In this document: positions 43,619-53,107 of the stretch, piece by piece
How positions within the stretch are numbered: the stretch's first letter is position 1
Layout: the number at the start of each line of letters is the position of its first letter
Assembly (NCBI GenBank): GCA_903872155.1
Contig: CAIQJP010000087.1
Span: 62,001 to 126,000 of the forward strand
Direction of reading: 5' to 3'
Length of the DNA stretch: 64,000 nt
DNA from: an uncultured Actinomycetes bacterium
GTDB lineage: Bacteria > Actinomycetota > Acidimicrobiia > Acidimicrobiales > Ilumatobacteraceae
Translations under genes and position numbers: made by a program
Notes under the pieces: generated by a model
The model's database searches: none
What the model was told of the DNA's origin: nothing
The model's input: only the letters and a program-made list of their open reading frames with translations

Positions 43619-44833
43619 ATGAACTCTCGAGTTGTCCAACTCAGTGCGTCGCAAGCGCGACGTATTGCGTTGGGAGCTCAAGGATTCGCTCAGCCCCGTC
43701 CAACTGGACGAACTGATCGCCGTCATTTACGCAAAGTTCTCGACCACATCGGACTGATTCAGATTGATTCGGTCAATGTGTTGGTGCGTAGTCAAGAGTT
43801 GCCATTGTTTTCGCGACTTGGTGCTCATCCACGCGATTTCATTTCTGCTGCAACGAGAGACGGCGAGCTTTTTGAGTATTGGGGACATGAAGCCGCTCAT
43901 ATGCGCACCGAACATCACCGACTGTGGCGCTGGAAAATGGAACAGTCGCTAGAAGGACCCTGGCGTAGTGCCGAACAACTCTTGAAGCAGCATCCGAAAT
44001 ACGTTGAAGAAATCTTTCAACGAGTTGTGGCCGATGGGCCGTTGGCCGCAGGTGAATTATCTGAACGCACTGAGAAGAAAGGCCAATGGTGGGACTGGGA
44101 TCGAGCGAAATTGGCTCTGGAGTACTTGTTTATGTGTGGACGAGTCACCGCAACGCGTCGCCCAAATGACTTTGCGCGTTTGTATGACTTGCCCGAACGA
44201 GTGATTCCTCAGCTACACCTTCGAGCGCGCACGCCGAGCGTTCACGATGCGCAACGCGAACTGCTTGATATTGGGGCGCGTTCATTAGGCGTTGCGACTG
44301 CTAAAGATATTGCCGATTACTTCCGCATCAAGCCGGCATTAGCACGACCACGCATTGATGAACTCATTGAATCTGGTTTGTTGTTACCAACCACAATCGA
44401 GAACTCAAAAGAGAAGTGGCTCATTCATCGTGATGCTCGCACGCCGCGATCAGTGAATGCTCAGGCGTTGTTGTCGATGTTTGATCCAGTGGTTTGGAAT
44501 CGTCCACGCGCCGAGAATCTGTTTGATTTCCATTACCGCATTGAGATTTATACGCCGGCTGCGAAACGTAAATATGGCTATTACGTTTTGCCGTTTTTAT
44601 ATGGTGATCGTTTGGTGGCCAGGGTTGACCTGAAAGCCGATCGTCACAACAACACTTTGTTGGTGCCCGGAATCTTTTCCGAAGCTCACGCCGACAAGAA
44701 CGAAGTTGCAGTCGGCCTTGCTAACGAGTTGCAGTTAATGGCGCAATGGTTGGGTCTGGCAACGATCAAGGTTGGCAATAAAGGCGATTTATCAGGTGCT
44801 GTTCGCAAGTCGCTGAGTGCAACGGTTCGTTAG
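43619..44833 (+). CDS. YcaQ/AlkX-type winged-helix DNA glycosylase
   Basis: A 404-residue protein of the HTH_42 (DUF1006) family. The signature L-I-Q-I-D-S-V-N-V-L-V-R-S-Q near residue 47 contains the Q-x-D active-site motif of YcaQ/AlkX glycosylases, which unhook DNA interstrand crosslinks and excise alkylated bases. Further conserved points are Y-W-G-H-E-A-A-H-M near 87 and the C-terminal A-R-V-D-L-K-A-D-R. About 25 bases separate it from the cyclophilin gene, and a GATase gene follows closely, but function links are not evident. Confidence 0.88.
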   Translation: MNSRVVQLSASQARRIALGAQGFAQPRPTGRTDRRHLRKVLDHIGLIQIDSVNVLVRSQELPLFSRLGAHPRDFISAATRDGELFEYWGHEAAHMRTEHHRLWRWKMEQSLEGPWRSAEQLLKQHPKYVEEIFQRVVADGPLAAGELSERTEKKGQWWDWDRAKLALEYLFMCGRVTATRRPNDFARLYDLPERVIPQLHLRARTPSVHDAQRELLDIGARSLGVATAKDIADYFRIKPALARPRIDELIESGLLLPTTIENSKEKWLIHRDARTPRSVNAQALLSMFDPVVWNRPRAENLFDFHYRIEIYTPAAKRKYGYYVLPFLYGDRLVARVDLKADRHNNTLLVPGIFSEAHADKNEVAVGLANELQLMAQWLGLATIKVGNKGDLSGAVRKSLSATVR

Positions 44834-44842
44834 TCTGAATCT

Positions 44843-45589
44843 ATGAGTCGCCCCCTGATTGCTGTTGCTGGTCGCATTGCGGCGGCTGGTCGGGTGTCGC
44901 GAAGTGAAATTTCGTTTGCCGGCCGTGTCTATCTAGACGCGGTGCTACGTGCAGGCGGCGAACCGCTCACATTGACTCCACGTGAGTTAACCCACGAACA
45001 AGCAGTTGAGTTGTTGTCGGGCTTTGGTGCTTTGGTGTTGATGGGCGGCGCCGACGTTGATCCGCATTTGTATGGTCAACAACGTCAACATCATGTCTAT
45101 GGTGTGAACCACGAACAAGATCATTTTGAAATTGCTTTAGTTCATGCGGCCATCGAACTGAAGTTGCCAACGTTGGCGGTGTGTCGCGGAATTCAACTGG
45201 TCAATGTTGCGCTTGGCGGAACATTGATTCAACACATCGGTGATGTTGATCTCGGCGACATGACAGGTCTCGTTGAACATGCGCCAGGGAAATTTCCGGC
45301 TGGCCAAGAATTTGCCTTGCACGATGTTGAAGTCACGTCACGTACCAAGTTGTCAAAAGCGTTAGGTGCAACCAAAGTTCGAGTCGCTTCGTTTCATCAC
45401 CAAGGTATTGACGACATTGGTAAGGGTCTGAAAGTTGTGGCTCGTTCACCCGATGGATTAGTTGAAGCTCTTGAGCACAGCGGCTCGGGGCAGTGGTTGA
45501 TCGGAGTGCAATGGCATCCCGAAGACACCGCAGCAACTGATGTGCATCAACAAGCGCTGTATAACGCCCTTATTGCTCAGACGCAGTAA
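44843..45589 (+). CDS. Class I glutamine amidotransferase-like hydrolase (gamma-glutamyl-GABA hydrolase/PuuD family)
   Basis: A 248-residue standalone GATase domain. The nucleophile Cys is in L-A-V-C-R-G-I-Q-L near residue 114, the catalytic His/Glu in G-V-Q-W-H-P-E-D near 222, with G-G-A-D-V-D-P-x-L-Y and S-F-H-H-Q as PuuD-type markers. Such enzymes cleave gamma-glutamyl amides, for example in polyamine catabolism, but no puu genes are adjacent. Its 3' end overlaps the convergent MpaB-like gene by 20 bases. Confidence 0.88.
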   Translation: MSRPLIAVAGRIAAAGRVSRSEISFAGRVYLDAVLRAGGEPLTLTPRELTHEQAVELLSGFGALVLMGGADVDPHLYGQQRQHHVYGVNHEQDHFEIALVHAAIELKLPTLAVCRGIQLVNVALGGTLIQHIGDVDLGDMTGLVEHAPGKFPAGQEFALHDVEVTSRTKLSKALGATKVRVASFHHQGIDDIGKGLKVVARSPDGLVEALEHSGSGQWLIGVQWHPEDTAATDVHQQALYNALIAQTQ

Positions 45590-46442
45590 CAGGAATTGGC
45601 TGCAAAGCCCATCGAAGCGTTTTGGTGAGAGTGAGAGCAGCAGGTCGCACCACTGTGCGTTCACTGACGGGCAACCACGGAAGTCGTAGCGGGAATCGTG
45701 TCCACAGCGGCATCAGCGAAACAGCTGCAGCGCCAAGTAGCCCATAAACAGGTCGTGCATAAATCGGTAATGGTGGAGTGAGAAGTAAATAGCGCGCTGC
45801 GTCACGTGCGGGTGCCGAAGTTCGCAGCTCTGGTCGATACGACGCGATCTGGTCGGTGAGTTCGGCAACTGTCGTCGGAGGATCAATCACGCCGAGCGCC
45901 GATGCAATTCGCGACATGTCGAGTACATAACCATCACGTTGTTCGGGGGACAATTCAATTTCACCGAACTTGGCATGAGCGGCCAGAAAAGAATCAACTT
46001 CTGCGATGTGGACCCACTTCAACAAATGAGGATCGTTGGCGCTGTATGGGCGACCGTCATCGGCAGTGCCCACAACGCGGGTGTGAACTCGCTTGACCAT
46101 GTCAACGGCCCGCTGCGATTCGGTAGCTGGCCCAAATGTAGTTGCCGCCAAAAAGTCGGCAGTGCGTTGTAATCGTCCCCATGGGTCGGCTTTGTAATCG
46201 CTGTGTGAGGCAACGCCGGCCATGGCTAGTGGTTGAAGAGACTGGAATAACAAGGCACGTAGACCGCCGATGAACATGCATGAGTCGGCATGAATAATGC
46301 GGATCGGACGGTCTTCGGCAAACCATCTCTCGCCAGGGGCCTCGAACAACTCTTGCGCACGGTTATCGGCATTGGGACCGACCACTCGTGAGCGAACCGC
46401 GTCAGCGACGATGCGTCGAACTGGTTCAAAGATTTCGGACAT
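45570..46442 (-). CDS. MpaB-type oxygenase-fold protein (DUF2236)
   Basis: A protein of about 290 residues of the DUF2236 family, which includes the heme-dependent latex-clearing protein Lcp and the fungal MpaB oxygenase. The recognisable segment is H-L-L-K-W-V-H-I-A-E-V-D-S-F-L-A-A-H near residue 135; an early H-A-D-S-C-M-F-I-G-G-L-R-A-L-L-F-Q and late hydrophobic helices also fit. The ATG at 46442 is preferred; a longer frame would overlap the divergent exporter. Substrate unknown. Confidence 0.85.
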   Translation of the reverse strand: MSEIFEPVRRIVADAVRSRVVGPNADNRAQELFEAPGERWFAEDRPIRIIHADSCMFIGGLRALLFQSLQPLAMAGVASHSDYKADPWGRLQRTADFLAATTFGPATESQRAVDMVKRVHTRVVGTADDGRPYSANDPHLLKWVHIAEVDSFLAAHAKFGEIELSPEQRDGYVLDMSRIASALGVIDPPTTVAELTDQIASYRPELRTSAPARDAARYLLLTPPLPIYARPVYGLLGAAAVSLMPLWTRFPLRLPWLPVSERTVVRPAALTLTKTLRWALQPIPVTASEQ

Positions 46443-46501
46443 ATATAGATCGTGCCACGGTTTGCTCTCCGATGCCCACACAGGCTGAGTACGCTCGTCA
46501 C

Positions 46502-47650
46502 ATGTCTGACGAATTGCCGATCACACCTTCGCTTGATCCCGATTCCAACAAACTTCCGCGATGGGTTTGGAAAGCGATCATCGTTTTCTGGCTGGGGTTC
46601 CTCGGCACGATTCTGATTCGGTATGCCTATGATCGTCTTTTCTCATTTTTGGTCCTTCTTTTAGTGTCGCTCTTTTTGTCGCTCGCAATTGAACCCGGCA
46701 CGACACGATTGGCGAAGCGGGGTTGGCGGCGGGGTCACGCAACGATTGTGATCCTGTTAGGACTATTGGTCGGTGTCATCATTTTCGTGGCCGCGATTGG
46801 GACATTGGTCGGAACCCAGGTTGCTGATCTCGCACAGAACTCGGAGCGGTATGTCAGCCGCACAGTGAATTTTTTGAATGACACCTTGTCGACCAATATC
46901 AATCCCCAAAAAGTGAACGACAGTATTCAAGATCCGAATGGGCCGGTACAAAAATTCATTAAGGGCCAACAAGATGAAGCACTGCAACTGTCGGTGACAG
47001 CACTAGGACTTCTTCTACAAGCCTTCTCCGTCATGCTTTTCACTTTCTATTTAGTTGCTGATGGCCCACGGCTGAGACGTTCAATATGCAGTCGCCTCGC
47101 ACCAGCGCGACAAAAGAGAGTTCTTGATACGTGGGACTTAGCAATCGAAAAGACTGGTGGCTATCTCTATAGCCGCGCAATTTTGGCTGTCGCTTCAGCC
47201 TTTGTGCATTGGATTGCTTTTCAATCACTTGGCACTGCGGCACCGATCGCGCTCGCGCTTTGGGTCGGTTTAATTTCGCAGTTCATTCCAGTGGTGGGTA
47301 CATACATTGCTGGCATTCTTCCGGTGCTCATCACTTTCATTGACTCACCGCTGAAAGCACTCGCAGTCATCATTGTGGTGATTTTGTATCAGCAAGTAGA
47401 AAACTTCTTGATTTCTCCTCGCATTACTGCACGCACAATGGAAATTCATCCAGCAATTTCGTTTGGTGCGGCCATTGCTGGTGGCGCATTACTCGGACCA
47501 GTTGGCGCAATTCTTGGTTTACCGGTGGCGGCAATGGCTGTGGCTTTAGCAAGTTCTTCTGGGCAGCGACACGATCTCATTGAAAACGAACTTGTTCAGG
47601 TACAAGAAAAGGCCAAGCCACGGATGAGAAAAAGAGGTCGTCGACGGTGA
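46502..47650 (+). CDS. AI-2E family transporter
   Basis: A membrane protein of about 382 residues with the PerM/AI-2E layout: two or three N-terminal helices (I-I-V-F-W-L-G-F-L-G-T, F-L-V-L-L-L-V-S-L-F-L-S), a basic loop, a central amphipathic region, and C-terminal helices with F-I-P-V-V-G-T-Y-I-A-G-I-L-P and Q-Q-V-E-N-F-L-I-S-P-R-I. Family members export small molecules or exchange ions; substrate here unknown. The C-terminus is rich in Lys/Arg. It overlaps the asparaginase gene by GTGA. Confidence 0.9.
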   Translation: MSDELPITPSLDPDSNKLPRWVWKAIIVFWLGFLGTILIRYAYDRLFSFLVLLLVSLFLSLAIEPGTTRLAKRGWRRGHATIVILLGLLVGVIIFVAAIGTLVGTQVADLAQNSERYVSRTVNFLNDTLSTNINPQKVNDSIQDPNGPVQKFIKGQQDEALQLSVTALGLLLQAFSVMLFTFYLVADGPRLRRSICSRLAPARQKRVLDTWDLAIEKTGGYLYSRAILAVASAFVHWIAFQSLGTAAPIALALWVGLISQFIPVVGTYIAGILPVLITFIDSPLKALAVIIVVILYQQVENFLISPRITARTMEIHPAISFGAAIAGGALLGPVGAILGLPVAAMAVALASSSGQRHDLIENELVQVQEKAKPRMRKRGRRR

Positions 47651-48636
47651 GTGATTCAGTTTTGACTTCGTATGTTCCACTTGCGGTGACTTATCGCAAT
47701 GATGTTTTGGAATCGGTGCATCATGCTGCTGTTGTTGCCTTAAATCAAGATGGCACGGTTGCCTTTTCAATGGGTGACGCGAACATTGGTATTTTCCCGC
47801 GATCAAGCACTAAGCCATTGCAAGCCCATGCCATGGTTCAATCAGGGCTTGATCTTCCCGATGAACTATTGGCACTGGTGTGTGCAAGTCACGATGGCCG
47901 CCCAATGCATCTTGATGGAGCACGGCGAATTTTGCAATCGGTTGGCCTTGATGAAAAGGCGTTGGCGAATACTCCCGACTTACCTCTTGACGAAAATGAA
48001 GCCGAACAAGCGATGCGCAATGGTGTGCAGCGATCGTCAATTCTTCAGAATTGTTCGGGCAAGCATTCAGGCATGATTGCCACATGTGTGGCCGCCGGTT
48101 GGTCGACCGATGGCTACCTGCACGTTGAACATCCGTTGCAACGGGCTATCACGGACGGAATTCCTGCTCTTGCTCAAGATCCAGTTTTAGGTATTGGTGT
48201 TGACGGTTGTGGTGCGCCAGCCCATGTGGTGTCGCTCATCGGTTTGGCCCGTTCATTCCGCAACATGGCTATTGGCGAAGCAGGCGAAGCTGGTTTACGT
48301 ATTCATCGAGCGATGTCATCATTCCCTGACATGGTGGGTGGTCCAAATCGCGATGTCAGTTTGCTGATGAAAGGCATTCCGGGGTTGATGGCCAAGGATG
48401 GAGCTGAGGGCGTTTTTGTCGCGGCTTTACCCGATGGTCGGGCGGTGGCCTTGAAAGTTGCCGACGGCGCTAATCGACCACGACCGCCGTTAATGCGAGC
48501 CGCGCTGCGCGCCTTGGGCGTCGATATTTCGCTGGTTCGCCCCGATGCATTTGAATCAACGATCCTTGGACACGGCAATCGGGTCGGCGAAGTGCGTATT
48601 GTCGGAGAACTAGCGCGAATCGGTGGCGCAATTTAA
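47647..48636 (+). CDS. Asparaginase II-type (thermolabile, ReAV-like) L-asparaginase
   Basis: A 329-residue protein of the PF06089 family. It shows the S-x-x-K motif in P-R-S-S-T-K-P-L-Q near residue 54, C-S-G-K-H-S-G near 138, and D-G-C-G-A-P near 187; in the Rhizobium etli enzyme these supply the catalytic Ser/Lys pairs and the Cys/Lys metal site. It should hydrolyse asparagine to aspartate and ammonia in the cytoplasm. It starts with GTG overlapping the exporter stop, so the two may be co-expressed. Confidence 0.9.
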   Translation: MSDSVLTSYVPLAVTYRNDVLESVHHAAVVALNQDGTVAFSMGDANIGIFPRSSTKPLQAHAMVQSGLDLPDELLALVCASHDGRPMHLDGARRILQSVGLDEKALANTPDLPLDENEAEQAMRNGVQRSSILQNCSGKHSGMIATCVAAGWSTDGYLHVEHPLQRAITDGIPALAQDPVLGIGVDGCGAPAHVVSLIGLARSFRNMAIGEAGEAGLRIHRAMSSFPDMVGGPNRDVSLLMKGIPGLMAKDGAEGVFVAALPDGRAVALKVADGANRPRPPLMRAALRALGVDISLVRPDAFESTILGHGNRVGEVRIVGELARIGGAI

Positions 48637-48656
48637 CGACGAATGGGGGCGACAAC

Positions 48657-49679
48657 ATGGCTGGTATTCCTTTCACAGGGATGATTGATCCTCTGCGTTA
48701 TGCCGAGGCCGAAGTTGTCAGTCCGCTCGTGCGCCGAGTCATTGCGCGCAACCCATCGAAGTTCACGTTTACCGGAACTGGAACGTACATTGTGGGGAAC
48801 GAATCTGAAGTTGCTGTTATTGATCCGGGTCCAGATTTGCCTGAGCATCGAGCGGCATTGTTGCGCGCCATCGAAGGCCAAAAAGTTCGCGCCATTGTCA
48901 TTACGCATTGTCACAGTGATCACGTGGGCCTGGCTGCCTGGTTGCGTGAAGAGACCGGTGCTCCGACGGTCGCATGGAAACCACATGGTGATGTCGGACT
49001 TCTCGACAACGAAGATGACATCAAGGTGATGGAATCGTTGGCTCCACCGCCGAAGACTGAAGAAGAAAAAGAGAAAGAGCGCGAAATTGCTCGCGCTGCG
49101 GGGCTCGACCCAGACGATATGGAAATGCGTGAATCAGTTGATCTTGAATTCGATCCTGATGTGCGTGTGGGCGATGGCGAAGTTGCCGCCCATGGTGATG
49201 GCTGGACGTTGACCGCAGTGCACACGCCAGGTCACACGTCGAACCATATGTGCGTTGCGCTGACCGAAGAGAAAGCTCTCTTCACGGGCGATCACATCAT
49301 GGGCTGGAGTACGACAGTGGTGTCGCCGCCCGATGGTGACATGCGTGATTACTTGTCATCGGTGAAAAAACTTCAACAGCGCGATGACAAAATTCTGTGG
49401 CCAACCCACGGTTCACCAGTCACTGATCCGCAACCGTTCTTACATGCGTATTACGAACATCGTTTAAGTCGCGAAGCGCAAGTGATTGCGTCGATCGCGG
49501 CAGGTGTCAACACGGTTGCGCCAATGGTGCGTCAGATGTATGCGGCCGTGGCGCCCGAGTTGTATATCCCGGCGGCACGAAGTGTCTTGTCACATCTCAC
49601 TCAATTGGTTCAAGACGGACGCTTGCTCGTGCGTGGCGGGGGACCAGCTCGCCTGTCGAGCACTTATGACATCCCGTAA
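48657..49679 (+). CDS. Metallo-beta-lactamase-fold hydrolase
   Basis: A 340-residue protein with the metal motif T-H-C-H-S-D-H-V-G near residue 82, H-T-P-G-H-T-S-N-H-M near 184 and G-D-H-I-M-G-W near 204. A highly charged insert (E-E-E-K-E-K-E-R-E) lies between the first two, and a winged-helix-like C-terminus follows, as in LACTB2-type proteins. LACTB2 relatives act as RNases or small-ester hydrolases. A GGGGGCG site precedes the ATG. Confidence 0.9.
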   Translation: MAGIPFTGMIDPLRYAEAEVVSPLVRRVIARNPSKFTFTGTGTYIVGNESEVAVIDPGPDLPEHRAALLRAIEGQKVRAIVITHCHSDHVGLAAWLREETGAPTVAWKPHGDVGLLDNEDDIKVMESLAPPPKTEEEKEKEREIARAAGLDPDDMEMRESVDLEFDPDVRVGDGEVAAHGDGWTLTAVHTPGHTSNHMCVALTEEKALFTGDHIMGWSTTVVSPPDGDMRDYLSSVKKLQQRDDKILWPTHGSPVTDPQPFLHAYYEHRLSREAQVIASIAAGVNTVAPMVRQMYAAVAPELYIPAARSVLSHLTQLVQDGRLLVRGGGPARLSSTYDIP

Positions 49680-49702
49680 TCTGTCATATAGAGTGTCACT
49701 TT

Positions 49703-50608
49703 ATGGAACTGCTTCGCACCCCCGATTCTGCATTCGCCAATGTCCCTGATTGGTCTTTTGAGCCCACTTACACCAACATCACGGCCGATGACGGAACAGT
49801 GATCCGTGTTGCTCATGTTGACATCGGACCCAAGGACGCTGCTGAAACTTTCTTGTGCATGCACGGCGAGCCTTCGTGGAGTTTCTTGTATCGCAAGGTC
49901 GCTCGTGTCTTAAATGGCGCGGGACATCGAGTGATTGCTCCCGACCTTGTTGGATTCGGTCGCAGCGATAAGCCAACCCTCACATCCGATTTCACGTACG
50001 AGCGTCATGTTGAATGGATGAGTCAGTGGCTCGTTGCGAATGATCTCAAGAACCTCACCTTGGTCTGTCAAGACTGGGGGAGTTTGATCGGCTTACGTTT
50101 GGCAACTGCTTTCCCCGATCGCTTTGCGCGCATCGTGTTAGCCAATGGCGGATTACCAACTGGTGACCCCGCACCGAACGAAGCATTCATGGCGTGGCGT
50201 AAGTTCAGTCAAGAGACACCAACGTTCCCCACGTCACAAATTATTCAAGGTGGTTGTGCAAAAAAGCCGCTAGCTCCTGAAGTTCTCGCTGCTTATGACG
50301 CGCCGTATCCCGACGAGTCATACAAGTCTGCGGCACGAATCTTTCCGACATTGGTTCCGGCTTCGCTTGACAACCCGTCATCGAAAGCCAACATCAAAGC
50401 ATGGGACGTCTTGAAGACGTGGACCAAGCCATTCATTTGTGCATTCAGCGATAGTGATCCAGTGTCGAAGAATGGCGAGTGGGCTTTTAGAAAAGTTGTA
50501 CCTGGTGCCGAAACTTCAATGCACACAACAATCGTCGGTGGCGGACATTTCTTGCAAGAAGATTGTGGCGAAGAACTCGCCAACTTCATTTTGCAAGCGA
50601 TTGCTTAA
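49703..50608 (+). CDS. Haloalkane dehalogenase-like alpha/beta hydrolase
   Basis: A 301-residue hydrolase of the HLD-I type. The oxyanion motif H-G-E-P-S-W-S-F-L-Y is near residue 54, the nucleophile Asp in C-Q-D-W-G-S near 122, the relay Asp in F-S-D-S-D-P near 250, and the catalytic His in G-G-H-F-L-Q-E-D near 280. H-G-E-P and a Trp directly after the nucleophile are halide-stabilising features of DhlA/DhmA-type dehalogenases. No regulator is adjacent. Natural substrate unknown. Confidence 0.88.
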   Translation: MELLRTPDSAFANVPDWSFEPTYTNITADDGTVIRVAHVDIGPKDAAETFLCMHGEPSWSFLYRKVARVLNGAGHRVIAPDLVGFGRSDKPTLTSDFTYERHVEWMSQWLVANDLKNLTLVCQDWGSLIGLRLATAFPDRFARIVLANGGLPTGDPAPNEAFMAWRKFSQETPTFPTSQIIQGGCAKKPLAPEVLAAYDAPYPDESYKSAARIFPTLVPASLDNPSSKANIKAWDVLKTWTKPFICAFSDSDPVSKNGEWAFRKVVPGAETSMHTTIVGGGHFLQEDCGEELANFILQAIA

Positions 50609-50612
50609 CGAA

Positions 50613-51488
50613 TCAGCAACTCGCTAATTTACGGGCCAAGTAATCGTGCTCGGCTTGATCAACCGACAAGTCCCAAGCCCGTTTGATTTCAATCCAGATT
50701 CGCACGTATTCACAGTGGTATGCGGAGTTCGGTGGCATCCATTCGGCTGGATCGCGGTCGCTCTTTGAACGGTTACTTGAAGCAGTAACCGCAATCAAGA
50801 AAAATGGTTGATCAAGATCATTGGCGTAGTGCTTACGTTGATCGGCGTTCCAATTCCATGCACCAGAATCCCAGGCTTCACTGAGCGGCACCATGTGGTC
50901 AATATCAAATGATGAAGAATCAGTTGTTTCAACGTTGTCATAAATTGAAAACCAACGACCACCTGTGATTGAACAACTAGAGCCAATCTGTACGGGGTCG
51001 AGCGATTCAGCAATCAGTACTTCTTTACGCGTATTGCATCCGTTGCGATCGGCGTCATACCAATCGGCAAACAAATCTCGGTTATACCCGCCGACATGTT
51101 CGGACTCAATACGTAGACCAACTGGATCAGAAGGTGCGGGAGGTTGAGTAATTGGGGCCAATGTTGCGGGTGGCTGAGTGGCAGGTGCTTCGGTAAGTGG
51201 AGAAATTGTGATGGGCGCTTGAGTGATTGTTGGCTGAGTTTCAACAGGAATGGCGATCGATGTTGGTGTCGTGACTGCAGTAGTCAGCGCGGCGACGGTC
51301 GTTTTAGATGTAGTCGTCGTCGTGCTGGTGGTAGTTGGTGACATGGTGCTCTTTGACGGGGAAACCGAGATCGAGTTGTCAACCTCAATGGCTACAACTT
51401 CGGCAGGAGAAGAACCACACGACACACATATCAACAAAGAAAATGCGACGGTCGGGCCAAACAAGTGCCTCAGTCGCGTGGTCATCAC
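50613..51488 (-). CDS. Secreted HNH (DUF1524/GmrSD C-terminal type) nuclease, lipoprotein
   Basis: A 291-residue lipoprotein. The signal ends in L-I-C-V-S-C-G-S, so lipidation of the cysteine near residue 24 is likely. A Thr/Pro/Ser-rich spacer of about 100 residues leads to a nuclease domain. That domain has D-R-N-G-C-N-T-R, the metal motif F-D-I-D-H-M-V-P-L-S-E-A-W near residue 200, and N-R-S-K-S-D-R-D-P-A-E-W-M-P-P. Secreted relatives in actinobacteria digest external DNA. The spacer suggests display beyond the cell wall. It converges on the dehalogenase gene with a four-base gap. Confidence 0.85.
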   Translation of the reverse strand: MMTTRLRHLFGPTVAFSLLICVSCGSSPAEVVAIEVDNSISVSPSKSTMSPTTTSTTTTTSKTTVAALTTAVTTPTSIAIPVETQPTITQAPITISPLTEAPATQPPATLAPITQPPAPSDPVGLRIESEHVGGYNRDLFADWYDADRNGCNTRKEVLIAESLDPVQIGSSCSITGGRWFSIYDNVETTDSSSFDIDHMVPLSEAWDSGAWNWNADQRKHYANDLDQPFFLIAVTASSNRSKSDRDPAEWMPPNSAYHCEYVRIWIEIKRAWDLSVDQAEHDYLARKLASC

Positions 51489-51537
51489 TAGAGACTAGGC
51501 AAATTGAAAGAATATTGATGACCGCATCGGGAAGAAT

Positions 51538-52467
51538 GTGAACGTGATCGGTCGTTTTGCTCCATCTCCAACTGGGCCGTTGCATATTGGAAACTTGCGC
51601 ACCGCGCTGATTGCTTGGCTGTGTGCGCATCAGCAGGATGGTGAACTCCTTCTTCGCATAGAGGATCTCGACCGTTCTAATAGCAAGCCCGCACATGAAG
51701 CACGACAAATCGATGAGCTTGAACAATTAGGAATCACTTTTGGATCAAAGGCCATTCGACAGAGTGAGCGCTTTGATCTCTATCGCGACATCGTCAACGG
51801 CTTACGCCAACAAGATCTGGTGTACCCGTGTTATTGCACCCGTCGTGAAATTCTTGAGTCAACTCAGGCGCCGCAAGGACCAACGATTGAAGGGGCATAT
51901 GCGGGCACCTGCCGCAACTTGTCGGTTGGCGATCGCTCAGAGCGTGAACAAAGTGGCCGTCCACCGGCATGGAGGCTTCGAACGAATAGCGAGACGTACG
52001 TCGTGGATGACTTGGTGGTTGGACCGACCACAACCGTGATTGACGACATGGTGCTTTTACGTAATGACGGTGTGCCGGCTTACAACCTTGCCGTGGTGGT
52101 CGATGATGCCGCACAAGGAGTCACTCAAATCGTGCGCGGCGACGATTTACTCCATGGGACGGGTCGACACATCCATCTGCAAAAGTTGCTCGGTTACCCA
52201 ACCCCGCAATATGTCCATGTGCCACTGGTCGTAGGACTCGATCAAGAGCGACTCGCGAAGCGGCATGGGGCGGTCACTCTTGAAGAATTAAGTCAACGTG
52301 GAATTGGTACTCAGGAAGTTTTAGGTGAACTTGCTCGATCTATCGGAAGCCAAGTTGTTCAGCCTGAGAGCGTGAACGATCTGCTGGATGATTTCAACCT
52401 TGACCGATTACCAAGGTCACCGTGGACGATCCCGAGCGACTGGCAGACTGTTCACCATGACAACTGA
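51538..52467 (+). CDS. gluQ: Glutamyl-Q tRNA(Asp) synthetase
   Basis: Attaches glutamate to queuosine in tRNA-Asp. The 309-residue protein is the catalytic half of a glutamyl-tRNA synthetase: class I motif P-S-P-T-G-P-L-H-I-G-N near residue 10, R-I-E-D-L-D-R-S, a zinc-type C-Y-C-T-R-R-E with Y-A-G-T-C-R, and a KMSKS equivalent E-R-L-A-K-R near 241. No anticodon-binding domain is present. It starts with GTG. The last codons overlap the next oxygenase gene. Presence implies queuosine in tRNA. Confidence 0.92.
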   Translation: MNVIGRFAPSPTGPLHIGNLRTALIAWLCAHQQDGELLLRIEDLDRSNSKPAHEARQIDELEQLGITFGSKAIRQSERFDLYRDIVNGLRQQDLVYPCYCTRREILESTQAPQGPTIEGAYAGTCRNLSVGDRSEREQSGRPPAWRLRTNSETYVVDDLVVGPTTTVIDDMVLLRNDGVPAYNLAVVVDDAAQGVTQIVRGDDLLHGTGRHIHLQKLLGYPTPQYVHVPLVVGLDQERLAKRHGAVTLEELSQRGIGTQEVLGELARSIGSQVVQPESVNDLLDDFNLDRLPRSPWTIPSDWQTVHHDN

Positions 52468-53041
52468 TCTCGAACGAGTCTTGGGTTATCAAGAAGCACA
52501 AAATGATGATGGCGACATGGTTGAAGTCGGTGAGAACCTTCTGATGATGCCCTTTTGGACTCCCGAGATGTGTCAGGCCGTCATTAATGCGGCTGAAGCG
52601 GTCGGTGGCTTTGAGCCAAACCCCGATGACCCGGTGCCGGGTCACGAAATCAGCCTTGCGGTTATAAGTCCGCGACTGTACGAGAACCTCATGATCGATT
52701 TAGGTGAGCGCATCTGGCCTCAGTTGCAGCAGAAGTGGCCGCTCATTGACTATTGCGGACTTCGCGATGCTTTCATCATCAAGTACAGCCTCGATGGTCA
52801 AACCGATTTGCGGATTCATCACGATGTCGCGCAGGTATCGGCTTCGGTCAAGCTCAATGATTCATATGAAGGTGCCGAACTTGAATTTCCGCAACAGTCA
52901 TTTACGAATCGCAACGTTCCGGTGGGCTCACTTTTGGCGTGGCCATCATTGGTGACGCATCCGCATCAGACCTTGCCGTTGACTGGCGGCATCAAATATG
53001 GACTCACAATTTGGTTTGAGTTGCCCGAGCAATACAACTGA
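52457..53041 (+). CDS. 2-Oxoglutarate/Fe(II)-dependent dioxygenase-like protein
   Basis: A 194-residue protein with a prolyl-4-hydroxylase-type jellyroll. The iron ligands appear as H-H-D-V (His-x-Asp) near residue 119 and a His in T-H-P-H-Q-T near 171, with a likely 2-oxoglutarate-binding Lys in G-I-K-Y-G-L-T. The residues I-K-Y-S-L-D-G-Q-T-D-L-R-I-H-H-D are typical of procollagen-lysine-type or P4H-like bacterial enzymes. The ATG at 52457 lies within the end of gluQ; a longer frame is open upstream. Substrate unknown. Confidence 0.85.
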   Translation: MTTDLERVLGYQEAQNDDGDMVEVGENLLMMPFWTPEMCQAVINAAEAVGGFEPNPDDPVPGHEISLAVISPRLYENLMIDLGERIWPQLQQKWPLIDYCGLRDAFIIKYSLDGQTDLRIHHDVAQVSASVKLNDSYEGAELEFPQQSFTNRNVPVGSLLAWPSLVTHPHQTLPLTGGIKYGLTIWFELPEQYN

Positions 53042-53107
53042 CTTAGGTCCCGTATGCAGGGACTATCCACCATTTAAGAAAAAATAGAAACTACCGTCAC
53101 ACTTACT

